From: Bacteroidia bacterium
GTDB lineage: Bacteria > Bacteroidota > Bacteroidia > J057 > JADKCL01
Assembly: GCA_020635905.1 (NCBI GenBank)
Contig: JACJYV010000006.1
Location: forward strand, 1-64,000
DNA: 64,000 nucleotides
Reading direction: 5' to 3'
Each line of letters opens with the position of its first letter. Within the stretch, counting starts at the first letter, position 1. The position numbers were made by a program, and so were the translations under genes. The notes beneath the pieces were generated by a model, which saw only the letters and a list, made by a program, of their open reading frames with translations, was not told where the DNA came from and made no database searches. Positions 26,090 to 34,745 of the stretch are shown here, piece after piece.

Positions 26090-27337
26090 ATGGATATTTT
26101 GGACAACCTCCATGTGAGTAAGGGTGCTTTTGGCGACGTCGCCGCCATTGGGCATGGTTACATTACCTTCCCCAAATTAAAGGGCCCTCTCTCCACCCGT
26201 ATGATGTTCAACGGAAAAGAAAAAATCGTGTGGAGCATCAACGATTACCTTGGCCTGGCCACCCATCCTGAGGTAGTAAAAGCTGACGCAGAAGCAGGTC
26301 AGAAATATTCCATGGCCTTCCCCATGGGTTCACGGATCATGTCTGGTCACCAGGACGAGCACGAGCAACTTGAGCAGCAACTGGCTGATTTTGTTGGCAA
26401 GGAAAGTGCAATCCTTTTCAACTTTGGATATCCCGGCGTATTCTCCTCCATCGACGCCATCCTGGGCCGCCGGGATGTGGTGATTTACGACGAGGAATGT
26501 CATGCCTGCATCATTGACGGGGTGCGACTGCACCTGGGCAAGCGCATGGCTTTCAAACATAATGACATTGACCACCTGGAAAAACAATTGCAGAAAGCTG
26601 AAAAAATCGCTGCTGAGACTGGCGGCGGTATTTTGGTGATCAGCGAAGGTGTGTTTTCCATGCGTGGCGACCAGGGTCGCCTGAAAGAAATCGTGGATCT
26701 CAAATCCAAGTACAGTTTCCGCCTGTTTGTGGACGACGCCCACGGCTTTGGCGTACTTGGCAAAACCGGCGCTGGTTGCGGCGAGGAGCAGGGTTGTCAG
26801 GACGGAATTGACTTTTACTTCGCCACTTTCGCCAAATCCATGGCTTCCATTGGTGCCTTCCTGGCTGCCAAAGATCATGTGGTGAAATTCCTCTACTATA
26901 ACGCCCGTTCTCAGGTATTTGCCAAATCTCTGCCTATGGTGCTGACCCTGGGTGCAATGAAAAGGCTGGAAATCCTGAAAAAGCATCCCGAACTGAAGGA
27001 TAAAATGTGGGAAAATGCCAAAAAACTCCGCGATGGTCTGGCCGCCCGTGGACTGAGCGTGGCAGGTGGTGAATCCCCCATTACCCCCATTTACCTGCAT
27101 GGTTCGCTGGAAGAGGCTAAAAACGTATTGCTCGACATCCGTGAAACCCATAATATCTTCTGCTCTGGTGTAATTTACCCTGTGGTTCCCAAGGACGTGA
27201 TCCTCTTCCGTCTCGTGCCGACCGCCCGTCACACGGAAGCCGACATCAACGAAACCCTGGATGCCTTCGAACAGGTTTCCAATAAACTCAAAGCAGGTTA
27301 CTACAAAAGCGTTAATCTGATGCCCCAGGGCGTCTGA
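26090..27337 (+). CDS. spt: Serine palmitoyltransferase-like PLP enzyme (alpha-oxoamine synthase)
   Basis: The 415-residue product is an alpha-oxoamine synthase. It joins an amino acid to an acyl-CoA using pyridoxal phosphate. The core shows NYLGLATHPEV-type motifs (here INDYLGLATHPEVVKADAE), GSRIMSGHQDEHEQLEQQLA, LFVDDAHGFGVLGKTGAG and the Schiff-base lysine in FATFAKSMASIGAF (Lys249). Compared with KBL and BioF, this form with an unusually short N-terminus and the FAKSMAS motif fits the serine palmitoyltransferase that starts sphingolipid synthesis in Bacteroidota. The start is taken at 26090; an upstream TTG adds only two residues. A terminator follows, so it is probably transcribed alone. 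Confidence 0.75.
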   Translation: MDILDNLHVSKGAFGDVAAIGHGYITFPKLKGPLSTRMMFNGKEKIVWSINDYLGLATHPEVVKADAEAGQKYSMAFPMGSRIMSGHQDEHEQLEQQLADFVGKESAILFNFGYPGVFSSIDAILGRRDVVIYDEECHACIIDGVRLHLGKRMAFKHNDIDHLEKQLQKAEKIAAETGGGILVISEGVFSMRGDQGRLKEIVDLKSKYSFRLFVDDAHGFGVLGKTGAGCGEEQGCQDGIDFYFATFAKSMASIGAFLAAKDHVVKFLYYNARSQVFAKSLPMVLTLGAMKRLEILKKHPELKDKMWENAKKLRDGLAARGLSVAGGESPITPIYLHGSLEEAKNVLLDIRETHNIFCSGVIYPVVPKDVILFRLVPTARHTEADINETLDAFEQVSNKLKAGYYKSVNLMPQGV

Positions 27338-27363
27338 TCAGGCGGGTTTTAAGTTCAAAAAAC

Positions 27364-27397
27364 ACCCCTTCCGGGACTCGGGAGGGGTATTTTTTTT
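27364..27397 (+). terminator. Rho-independent terminator after spt-like gene
   Basis: A 9-bp stem (ACCCCTTCC / GGGAGGGGT, one G-U pair) with a 7-base loop is followed by eight Ts. It lies 26 bp downstream of the plus-strand stop. Confidence 0.85.
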
Positions 27398-27525
27398 GAG
27401 AAAAACCATATCCATTACCCCATGAATCCAGTCCAGGCAAATTATAATGCATTATCAGTAAACAAATACTGCATTGAGTGATTGTGAAGACGATTTAAAA
27501 AATATCTACCTTGGTGAAAACAATC

Positions 27526-27570
27526 CCCCACACGCCTCTGACGCAAGCGCAATTTGTGGGGCTTTTTTTA
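27526..27570 (+). terminator. Second terminator-like hairpin, plus strand
   Basis: CCCCACA (27526-27532) pairs with TGTGGGG (27555-27561) around a 22-base loop and is followed by C and seven Ts. It faces the plus strand and ends right before the stop of the convergent PhzF gene, so it may be a back-up terminator. Confidence 0.6.
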
Positions 27571-27571
27571 C

Positions 27572-28387
27572 TCACTTCACCGTCAATACTCCCTGCATCA
27601 CGGTCACGGCTTTGCCCTGCAACAGAGTTCGTTCGCCGTTGACCTTTACCTTCACCATGCCGCCGCGGGGAGAAGCCTGGTAGCCAATCATTTCCTTTTT
27701 GCCCAGTTTTTCCATCCAGTAGGTGCCCAGGCAGCAATGTGCGCTCCCGGTCACAGGATCCTCGTCTATACCAGACTGAGGGGCAAAAAACCGCGAAACG
27801 AAATCCTTCTGGCCGTTGGCGCCCCGGGCCGTGATCATCAGGCCGCGCGCATCCAACTCGCGGATCAGGCGAAAATCAGGACGATACTCCCGCACCTCCT
27901 GCTCAGAAGCCAGCTCAATCAACAGATCAAACTTACTTTTCCCCACAAAAACAGGCTCCAAACCCAGTTTTTCCAGCCAGTCAGCGGAAACTTCCGTTCC
28001 TTTCACGGGAATAGAAGGAAAGTCCAGGCTGATCCAGTCGCCTGCCTTACTGGCCCGTAAAATCCCACTCCGTGTATCAAAAACCAGTTCGCGCTCCTCA
28101 GACCTGAGCTCTGTTTCCCAGATAATATGAGCCGTGGCCAGGGTCGCGTGACCGCACAAATCCACCTCAATGGTTGGGGTAAACCAACGCAGATCAATGG
28201 TGCCATCCCGCAAAATAAAAAAAGCCGTCTCAGCCAGGTTCATTTCGGCCGCCACCTGCTGCATCCAGTGGCTGGATTTGGATTGCATGAGGTAGCACAC
28301 GGCCGCAGGATTACCCTGAAAAGGTACGTCCGTGAATGCATCCACCTGAAAAATGGGAATTATGGGTGTTTTTGTGTGATCAGACAT
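27572..28387 (-). CDS. PhzF family isomerase/epimerase-like protein
   Basis: The 271-residue product has the PhzF / diaminopimelate-epimerase-like double domain. Family marks are FQVDAFTDVPFQGNPAAVC near the N-terminus, the catalytic Glu in MNLAETAFFILRDG, the FTPTIEVDLCGHATLA strand and the late DEDPVTGSAHCCLGTYW motif. PhzF itself isomerises a phenazine precursor, but stand-alone copies like this are common and their substrates are mostly unknown. The ATG at 28387 is chosen over an upstream TTG. It is divergent from the SDR gene that follows (58 bp). Confidence 0.88.
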   Translation of the reverse strand: MSDHTKTPIIPIFQVDAFTDVPFQGNPAAVCYLMQSKSSHWMQQVAAEMNLAETAFFILRDGTIDLRWFTPTIEVDLCGHATLATAHIIWETELRSEERELVFDTRSGILRASKAGDWISLDFPSIPVKGTEVSADWLEKLGLEPVFVGKSKFDLLIELASEQEVREYRPDFRLIRELDARGLMITARGANGQKDFVSRFFAPQSGIDEDPVTGSAHCCLGTYWMEKLGKKEMIGYQASPRGGMVKVKVNGERTLLQGKAVTVMQGVLTVK

Positions 28388-28445
28388 AGTGCACAATTAT
28401 TCATATTTTTAAGCCATTCTCATAGGACAAAAATTTGACACGAAA

Positions 28446-29150
28446 ATGAATTTGAAAGACAAAACTGTACTCCTGACGGGCGGAAGCCTGGGAATTGGCA
28501 AAGCAACTGCTGCCTTATTGATTGAAAAAGGCGCCAAAGTCGCCATTACAGGCCGCGACGCGGCCCGGGTTCAGGCTGCTGCCGACGAAATCGGGGCTCT
28601 CGCCATTTGCGCTGACGTGGGCAACCCTGACGACATTGACCGCACGTATGCTGAATTTCTGCAGGCTTTTGGCCACCTGGATGTCTTGATCAATAATGCG
28701 GGCATTGGAGGTTCATTTGCCCGGCTTGAAGCTGTGGAATGGGATGATTTTGAGCAGGTTTTCCGGGTGAATGTATTTGGCGCCGCCCTCATGGGCAAGC
28801 ATGCTGCCCACTTGTTCATGGCCCAAAACCATGGCAACATTATCAACATTGGATCCACGGCCTCCCTCAAAGGCTTTGCCCGGGGCAGTGTTTACTCAGC
28901 CAGCAAATTTGCCCTTCGCTCTCTGAGCCAAAGCTGGGCAGATGAACTTCGGAAGCACAACGTGCGGGTCATGCAGATCAATCCCAGCGAAGTAAAAACT
29001 GCCTTCGCCAATGCAGATCGGGTTGAACGCCCGGAGGAGGACAATAAATTACGCTCTCAGGAAATCGCACATGCCATAATAACAGCCCTGGAAATGGATG
29101 ACCGGGGATTTATCCCTGAATTAAGTGTCTGGGCCACGAATCCATTCTAA
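28446..29150 (+). CDS. SDR family oxidoreductase
   Basis: The 234-residue product is a classical short-chain dehydrogenase/reductase. The cofactor motif is LTGGSLGIGKATAA (TGxxxGIG type), followed by NNAGIGG at about residue 87 and the catalytic YSASKFA. An ISxx-type Ser-containing strand (NIGSTASLKG) precedes it. Likely NADP(H) dependent, because of the basic residue after the second strand (TGRDAARVQ). Substrate cannot be read; relatives include 3-oxoacyl-ACP reductases and general carbonyl reductases. Full length for the family. Confidence 0.85.
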   Translation: MNLKDKTVLLTGGSLGIGKATAALLIEKGAKVAITGRDAARVQAAADEIGALAICADVGNPDDIDRTYAEFLQAFGHLDVLINNAGIGGSFARLEAVEWDDFEQVFRVNVFGAALMGKHAAHLFMAQNHGNIINIGSTASLKGFARGSVYSASKFALRSLSQSWADELRKHNVRVMQINPSEVKTAFANADRVERPEEDNKLRSQEIAHAIITALEMDDRGFIPELSVWATNPF

Positions 29151-29162
29151 CTCAGATTTTCC

Positions 29163-29224
29163 TGAATTCCGTCAATCTATTGACTGAATTAACATTAATT
29201 GCGTCAATATAGTGACGGAATTAG
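29163..29224. promoter_or_regulatory. Palindrome pair A upstream of DUF4143 ATPase
   Basis: Two ~30-bp imperfect palindromes lie side by side. The first is centred on GTCAATCTATTGAC, flanked by ATTCC and TGAATTAA. The second is centred on GTCAATATAGTGAC, flanked by AATTGC and GGAATTA. They are joined by AACATTAATT. Together with pairs B and C they look like operators or a dispersed unit tied to the ATPase gene. Confidence 0.7.
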
Positions 29225-29298
29225 CTATTTTTTAATTGATTGTCCTCATTCTCCTCCCCTGTTTTGGCTCCCGCTGTTGCTCAGAGAGGAAATGGATG

Positions 29299-29348
29299 CT
29301 CCAAAAGCCCAAGCAAAGGCCTCAATCCCTGCAATTGGGCTTTTGGAG
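29299..29348. repeat. Perfect 14-bp inverted repeat
   Basis: CTCCAAAAGCCCAA (29299-29312) is mirrored exactly by TTGGGCTTTTGGAG (29335-29348) around a 22-base loop. There is no T-run, so it is not a standard terminator. It lies between palindrome pairs A and B. A 100-codon open frame crosses it, but it overlaps the palindromes and is not a credible gene. Confidence 0.8.
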
Positions 29349-29427
29349 TTGGCAAGTGCATTTTCTGCGGCAAGCTATCAGAGGCTGATGCCCAAAAAAC
29401 AGGAAAAATCCACATCGCATTTTGATC

Positions 29428-29487
29428 AATTCCGTCAATTTATTGACGGAATTAACATTAATTCAGTCATTATAGTGACGGAATTAA
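29428..29487. promoter_or_regulatory. Palindrome pair B upstream of DUF4143 ATPase
   Basis: The first member is perfect over 12-bp arms: AATTCCGTCAAT and ATTGACGGAATT with two Ts between. The second (29458-29487) has the core GTCATTATAGTGAC with TTAATTCA and GGAATTAA around it. The spacer between the two members is again AACATTAATT-like. Confidence 0.75.
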
Positions 29488-29592
29488 CGAAATTTTCATA
29501 AAAATCTGAAGTACCCAACCTGAGATCCGGGACACACTCTCCTGATTTACAGACAAATACATGCTAAAACAGAGCATTTTTTAGGAAAATCA

Positions 29593-29655
29593 TTAATTAC
29601 GTCAATTAATTGACTAAATTAACGTTAATTGCGTCAACAAGATGACTGAAATGAG
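29593..29655. promoter_or_regulatory. Palindrome pair C overlapping the ATPase start codon
   Basis: The first member, centred on GTCAATTAATTGAC, is followed by a second, more decayed member (core GTCAACAAGATGAC) that includes the ATG at 29642. A protein bound here could block translation start as well as transcription, since no separate ribosome site is visible before the ATG. Confidence 0.7.
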
Positions 29656-30787
29656 CATAATTCAGAGGGCAATAAAGAAAACCATTATCCAAAGCCTGAT
29701 CCCCAACAAAGTGATCATATTGGTTGGACCACGCCGGGTAGGAAAAACAATTTTAATCAAACAAGTCATCACGGAATTAAATGAACCCTTTTTGCTGCTA
29801 AATGGGGAAGATTTTGCAGTTCAGGAGCTTCTGGCCAGAAGAAGCGTACAGAACTACGTCAATATCATGGGAGACAAGAAGCTTTTGGTGATCGACGAGG
29901 CCCAAAAAATCCCTGAAATAGGATATATCCTGAAATTGATGGTAGATGAAATCGAGGGCATCAGGATTTTAGTAACCGGGTCTTCGGCCTTCGACATTGA
30001 CAATATGACGGGAGAGCCGCTTACTGGCCGAAAAAAGACCTTCAACCTGTACTCACTTTCAGAGCAGGAGCTGGACCAGATAGAGAGCCCCATTGAAAAA
30101 AAAGACAACCTGAGATCCAGGTTGGTGTACGGAAATTATCCTGAGCTCCTCACCTTGAATGATCCCCGCGACAAAGCAGATTATTTGAAAGAAGTCGTTA
30201 ATTCCTATCTCCTCAAGGACATTCTGACTTTCGAAAATATTCGCAATTCAGATAAATTACTCAATCTCCTTCGCTTGATTGCCTTTCAGATTGGGGGTGA
30301 AATTTCGCTTCAGGAATTGGGACAACAACTTTCCATGAGCAAAAACACGGTGGAAAAATACCTCGATCTGCTCTCCAAAGTATTTGTGATTCACCAGGTT
30401 AGCGGCTTCAGCAGGAACCTAAGGAAAGAAATAACCAAGAGCAGTAAATGGTATTTTCTCGACAACGGGTTGCGGAATATTTTGATCGCCAATGTGAACC
30501 CTATCGAACTCAGAAATGACCTGGGGCAGCTTTGGGAAAATTATATCATCAGTGAAAGGATCAAGCACCAGACTTATAACAGGGTTTTGGTCAACAATTA
30601 CTTTTGGCGAACCTACGATCAGCAGGAAATTGATTGGGTGGAGGAAAGGGAAGGAAAATTATTTGGCTATGAATTCAAATGGAGTCCTAAAAAAAGGCCC
30701 AAAGCACCCCTGGCCTGGACAAAAAATTATGATGAATCTGAATTCGGGGTGATCAGTCAGGAAAATTACCTCGAATGGATCAGATAA
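29642..30787 (+). CDS. AAA family ATPase with DUF4143
   Basis: The 381-residue product has an N-terminal AAA ATPase domain: Walker A LVGPRRVGKTILIKQ, Walker B-like KLLVIDEAQKIPE and a sensor-like VTGSSAFDI. A small helical DNA-binding-like part follows (EISLQELGQQLSMSKNTVEKY), then the DUF4143 domain, which resembles a nuclease-like fold, ending with a DXEVDWV-like site here written EIDWVEER. The D-E-V-D-like tail is the usual PD-(D/E)XK mark of this family (YEFKWSPKKRPK). Role unknown; this family is widespread, highly mobile and may be linked to defence or selfish DNA. Three palindrome pairs lie upstream. The start at 29651 is an alternative. Confidence 0.8.
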   Translation: MTEMSIIQRAIKKTIIQSLIPNKVIILVGPRRVGKTILIKQVITELNEPFLLLNGEDFAVQELLARRSVQNYVNIMGDKKLLVIDEAQKIPEIGYILKLMVDEIEGIRILVTGSSAFDIDNMTGEPLTGRKKTFNLYSLSEQELDQIESPIEKKDNLRSRLVYGNYPELLTLNDPRDKADYLKEVVNSYLLKDILTFENIRNSDKLLNLLRLIAFQIGGEISLQELGQQLSMSKNTVEKYLDLLSKVFVIHQVSGFSRNLRKEITKSSKWYFLDNGLRNILIANVNPIELRNDLGQLWENYIISERIKHQTYNRVLVNNYFWRTYDQQEIDWVEEREGKLFGYEFKWSPKKRPKAPLAWTKNYDESEFGVISQENYLEWIR

Positions 30788-30867
30788 ACTGAAGCAAATT
30801 TGTGGGTGAAAATCAGGCCCGCTTTTTGAAGGTTAATTTCAGATTCCAATGAAATTCAGAAGGACAA

Positions 30868-32016
30868 ATGAGGAAAATCTCCCTGGCAAAATTAATTCTC
30901 TTGTGGCTGTTGCTGTTGCTTCAATTTCCCACCAAAATCACTGCCCAACCAAAAGGGCAAAATCCCAACACAGTTTTCGAACAATTCTGGACCATCATGG
31001 ACCAGAATTATGCCTTTTTTGAGCTCAAAAAGATTGACTGGGAAGCTGTTCACGAGGAATATAGCCACAAAATAACCGCCCATACAAGCGAGGACGAACT
31101 ATTCAATCTTTTGGTGGAAATTCTGCGCCCTTTCAATGATGCGCACATCAAACTGAAAACAACGGGAGCAAACAGACGGAGCTTCAACGGCACCCGCTTG
31201 TCGGGCTTCAGTGAGGAATTTCCAACAGACAGCCTGAAAACCCAATATTTCGAAACGGTGAAAAATAGCCTCAGTTCCATGGGATTTGATTCGCTAAAAT
31301 TTCTGGGGCCAGTGCTGAGCGGGAAAAATGCCATTTACAACCACCACACCTTTGAATATGCTGAATCAGGTGAATTTGCCTACGTGAAGATTTCCTGGTT
31401 TTTCTACGATTGGCTGGAAATTCAAAAAACAGGAGCCCGCAAAGACGGACAGAAATTTCTGGATGGATTTCGTTTGATTTTGGATAAAATGGCTTCTCAA
31501 AAGGGTTTGATCCTGGATCTGCGCAATAATATTGGTGGGGTAAGTGGCTTGCCACAGCGCCTTGCGGCTAATTTTGCAACTGAAAAATTCATTGGAGAAT
31601 ACACTTGTGAGCGCAAAAAAGCAGGGCATGAGTCCTTCACCAAAGTCAAATCTGTGTGGGTAAAACCCAAAAAGGAAAATCCCTGGCTCAAGCCAGTGGT
31701 TTTGCTCGTTAACGACGAAACGGTCAGTGCTTCAGAAGAATTTGTCCTGATGATGAAAAACCTGCCTCAGGTAAAAGTGGTGGGAGTTCCCTCCCAGGGC
31801 GCCCTTTCTGATATTTACGAGCAAAAATTGTCCAATGGCTGGAGCCTTTCGCTCTCCAATATGCGTTTCTATTCAAGCGAAAAGGTATGTTATGAAAATG
31901 TGGGCATTCCCGTGGATGTTGAAAGCAAAAACACCCGGAGGGACCTGAATAGCCAGGTTGACGCTGTGTTGAAAAAGGGGTTGGAAACCCTCAGAGAAAT
32001 GCTTGCTTCCCCTTGA
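30868..32016 (+). CDS. S41 family peptidase (C-terminal-processing-like)
   Basis: The 382-residue product has a signal peptide (residues 1-26, ending near KITAQ), so it works in the periplasm or at the surface. The N-terminal helical part (FWTIMDQNYAFFELKKIDW) is typical of the tricorn/S41 group. The catalytic domain shows GLILDLRNNIGGVSG and the serine motif NDETVSASEEF (Ser287), with a Lys expected four turns later. No PDZ domain is obvious between them, as is frequent in Bacteroidota S41 proteins. It cleaves unknown envelope proteins. An AAGGA ribosome site sits just upstream. Confidence 0.88.
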   Translation: MRKISLAKLILLWLLLLLQFPTKITAQPKGQNPNTVFEQFWTIMDQNYAFFELKKIDWEAVHEEYSHKITAHTSEDELFNLLVEILRPFNDAHIKLKTTGANRRSFNGTRLSGFSEEFPTDSLKTQYFETVKNSLSSMGFDSLKFLGPVLSGKNAIYNHHTFEYAESGEFAYVKISWFFYDWLEIQKTGARKDGQKFLDGFRLILDKMASQKGLILDLRNNIGGVSGLPQRLAANFATEKFIGEYTCERKKAGHESFTKVKSVWVKPKKENPWLKPVVLLVNDETVSASEEFVLMMKNLPQVKVVGVPSQGALSDIYEQKLSNGWSLSLSNMRFYSSEKVCYENVGIPVDVESKNTRRDLNSQVDAVLKKGLETLREMLASP

Positions 32017-32147
32017 ATTCCAGCTGATTGAAAAATAATGGATTGAATCAAATGGAAGTTGTATCCAAATTCAACCCCAAAAAGGGTTCTTTCCCAAACG
32101 GAATTTCAGCTATGAAATTTCCACGGTAAAATGGGTAACTTTATCGT

Positions 32148-32696
32148 ATGAAAAACGACCTCAGCAACCCCTGGCACAAGGTTTCCATCGGGGACAAAGT
32201 GCCCCAAATTGTCAATGGAATCATTGAAATCCCCAAGCATACCCGGGCCAAATACGAGCTCGACAAAGATTCGGGCCTGCTGAAAATGGACCGCGTGCTT
32301 TATTCGTCCATGTATTACCCGGCCAATTACGGCTTTATTCCCCAAACCTATTGCGACGACGGCGACCCGCTTGACATTCTGATTCTTTCCCAGATTGATG
32401 TGGTGCCCTTATGCATCGTTTCGGCCAAGGTAATTGGGGTGATGCGCATGCTCGACGGGGGCGAAATGGATGACAAAATCATTGCCGTGGCCGAAAATGA
32501 CATGAGCGTGAACCACATCCAGGATATTTCCGCCCTGCCTGAGTACTTTTTCAAGGAATTGAAAAACTTTTTTGAGGATTATAAAAAGCTGGAAAATAAA
32601 TCCGTGGCGGTCGATGAATTTCAAAACCGGGAAATTGCCATGAAAATCATTGAGCAAAGCATGAAAGACTATGCTGCTCTTATGCAATCAGTCTGA
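32148..32696 (+). CDS. ppa: Inorganic pyrophosphatase (family I)
   Basis: The 182-residue cytoplasmic enzyme splits pyrophosphate into two phosphates and pulls biosynthetic reactions forward. The signature DDGDPLDILIL (D-x-D-P-x-D) is present, as are the N-terminal substrate-binding residues in IEIPKHTRAKYEL, MYYPANYGFIPQT and the late AENDMSVNHIQDIS. Length is normal for a soluble family I enzyme. A TAACTTTA box lies only four bases before the ATG, which suggests a leaderless message. Its 3' end overlaps the convergent histidine kinase gene by 9 bp. Confidence 0.95.
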   Translation: MKNDLSNPWHKVSIGDKVPQIVNGIIEIPKHTRAKYELDKDSGLLKMDRVLYSSMYYPANYGFIPQTYCDDGDPLDILILSQIDVVPLCIVSAKVIGVMRMLDGGEMDDKIIAVAENDMSVNHIQDISALPEYFFKELKNFFEDYKKLENKSVAVDEFQNREIAMKIIEQSMKDYAALMQSV

Positions 32697-34451
32697 GGAT
32701 TGGAGAATTGAAACCAAAGGCAAAAACACAACAAATTCGCTTCCTTCACCCGTTTTACTGGTCACCTGAATTTTACCCCCGTTCTTTTCCAGAAATTCCT
32801 TCACCAACAATAAACCCAAGCCTGAGCCCTGCTCATTGGCCGTTCCGTAGCTCGAAACATGCTCATTCCCAAATAATTTTGCCAGAATTTGTTCTGACAT
32901 CCCAACTCCCGAATCCCTGACCCAGACTTTCGCTTCGCCGCCATCAACCAGACCAGTAATCTCAATTTTACCACCTTTTGGGGTAAATTTGATGGCATTT
33001 GAAATAAGATTCCTGAACACCAGTTTCATCATTTCGGGGTCGGCAAAAGCGGGTAAATTTCCCTGTAAACGGTTTTCAAGCACAATCCCTTTCGCTTCAG
33101 CCTGCGGCTTCAGCAATTGCACTACCCCCGCCACCAATTCGGCCAGATTCACCTCCCCCGCCTGCACCTGAAACCCCTCCAACTGGCTCCTCGACCAGTT
33201 CAACAAATTGTCCACCAGCATGGTGGTGTGATCCACCCGGTCGATCAGACTCGAAGTCAGGCCCCTGATTTCAGATTCAGACAGCGCTCCTGATTTGATC
33301 AAAGTCAGGATGCCGTGCAGGGAATTCAACGGACTACGCAAATCGTGGGAAATGATGGAAAAGATGCGGTCTTTGATCTGGTTCAATTCGCCCAAACGCT
33401 GATTCTGAGCCTGGATTTGCAGGTTTTTCTCCTCAATTTCTCCATTTTTGGCTTGTAGAATTTCATTGGCGGCCATTTTTCGTTTGCGGCTTCTGTTCAC
33501 CTGAAAAATTCCCAATAAGGCCCCCAGCAAGATCAGGCTAACCAGCAAAGTGGTCACAAACAAAATGGTATTCTGCCGCTCGGTCAGCACATTGTCCTTG
33601 CGTAAAAGTTCGTATTCCCGTTCTGACCGCTCCTTTTCGTAACGGGCATTCATTTCTGCCATTTGCCGGGCACGACCTTCGTTATAGAGCGAATCCTGAT
33701 AGATGTTGACCAGAGTCTGGTAGGTAAATGCATGCTCAAAATCGCCCTTTGCCAGGTAGGCCTTGGTCAGCACACTTGCCGCCCAGTGGACATAAGGCTT
33801 CACTTTTTCCTTTTTAGCCAGCTCAAAGCTCTCCAATCCGTACCTGATCGCTTCGTCGTAATTTTGCTGTTGCAAATAGGTGGTGGCGATATTATTGAGG
33901 ACATTAGGAACGTCTGTCTGATTTTTTCGAAATCGTTGAATTTCAAGTGATTGGAAAAAGTACAACAGTGATTGGTCAGGACTGTGCCAACGGGCTATGG
34001 CGCCCAGCAAATTCAGGTTATTGGCGGTAAAATCTGTATCTGCCAGTGATTCAGTGAGTTCGAGAGACTTTTGGGTGTAAATCAGAGCCGAATCTTCCTC
34101 CTTGGCTTCGTAAAAAACTGCTCCAAAACGGTTCAGGATGCGGGCCAGCAACAGACTGTCTCCCAGGGGTTTAGCCAGGCGACTGGCTTCACGCAAATGA
34201 ACCAATGCTGGTTCAAATTCCCTTCCCGCGCGGTAAGCATCCCCAATCAGACGGTGACTGTTGGCCTCACAGGCAGCATCGCCTGCGGTGCGGCAGGCTT
34301 CCAGCAATTGGGAATAGTATTTCAAAGCCAAATCCGTATTTCCCTGATTATACTCTTCCAGTCCCTTTTCACGCAGGGAATCGAATCCTGACTGGGCAAA
34401 AATCCACCCGCCAGGCAAGAAAAGCATAACCAGGATAACCGACAATTTCAT
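32688..34451 (-). CDS. Sensor histidine kinase with N-terminal TPR repeats
   Basis: The 587-residue product begins with a signal-like segment (MKLSVILVMLFLPGGWIFAQ). Residues about 25-260 form tetratricopeptide repeats (EYNQGNTDLALKYYSQLLEA and relatives), which probably face the periplasm. A single membrane helix (TILFVTTLLVSLILLGALLG, about 295-315) and a coiled coil follow. The cytoplasmic half has a HisKA domain with the phospho-accepting His369 in FSIISHDLRSPLNS and an HATPase domain (VFRNLISNAIKFTPKGG, VRDSGVGMS, GSGLGLLLVKEF). No response regulator is adjacent. The signal it senses is unknown. Confidence 0.9.
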   Translation of the reverse strand: MKLSVILVMLFLPGGWIFAQSGFDSLREKGLEEYNQGNTDLALKYYSQLLEACRTAGDAACEANSHRLIGDAYRAGREFEPALVHLREASRLAKPLGDSLLLARILNRFGAVFYEAKEEDSALIYTQKSLELTESLADTDFTANNLNLLGAIARWHSPDQSLLYFFQSLEIQRFRKNQTDVPNVLNNIATTYLQQQNYDEAIRYGLESFELAKKEKVKPYVHWAASVLTKAYLAKGDFEHAFTYQTLVNIYQDSLYNEGRARQMAEMNARYEKERSEREYELLRKDNVLTERQNTILFVTTLLVSLILLGALLGIFQVNRSRKRKMAANEILQAKNGEIEEKNLQIQAQNQRLGELNQIKDRIFSIISHDLRSPLNSLHGILTLIKSGALSESEIRGLTSSLIDRVDHTTMLVDNLLNWSRSQLEGFQVQAGEVNLAELVAGVVQLLKPQAEAKGIVLENRLQGNLPAFADPEMMKLVFRNLISNAIKFTPKGGKIEITGLVDGGEAKVWVRDSGVGMSEQILAKLFGNEHVSSYGTANEQGSGLGLLLVKEFLEKNGGKIQVTSKTGEGSEFVVFLPLVSILQSSD

Positions 34452-34745
34452 TCCCCAATCATAACGAAATAAAATTTACTTTTTTGGGAATATTTTTGAA
34501 AATGGAATTTATTTTGATTCATTTCTGATCTGAATTTTCTCTGGATTTCAAACCTCGTACTTCACTGCAAACTTTTCCAATTCTGCCCTGAATCGTCAAA
34601 AAAACCACAATTTGACCGATTTACTCTACGAATTCCCCGGAAAAGTCGATAAACGACATGCCTTTGCACTGAAATAATACCTAAATTTACGAGTCGCACT
34701 TTTTTTGGAATGTCCGCAGCAATGCGGGAATAAAATATCGGGATA

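Noticed and set aside
29199..29501. 100-residue open frame before the ATPase
   Set aside because: It runs through two palindrome pairs and a perfect inverted repeat, and its translation has no coding character.
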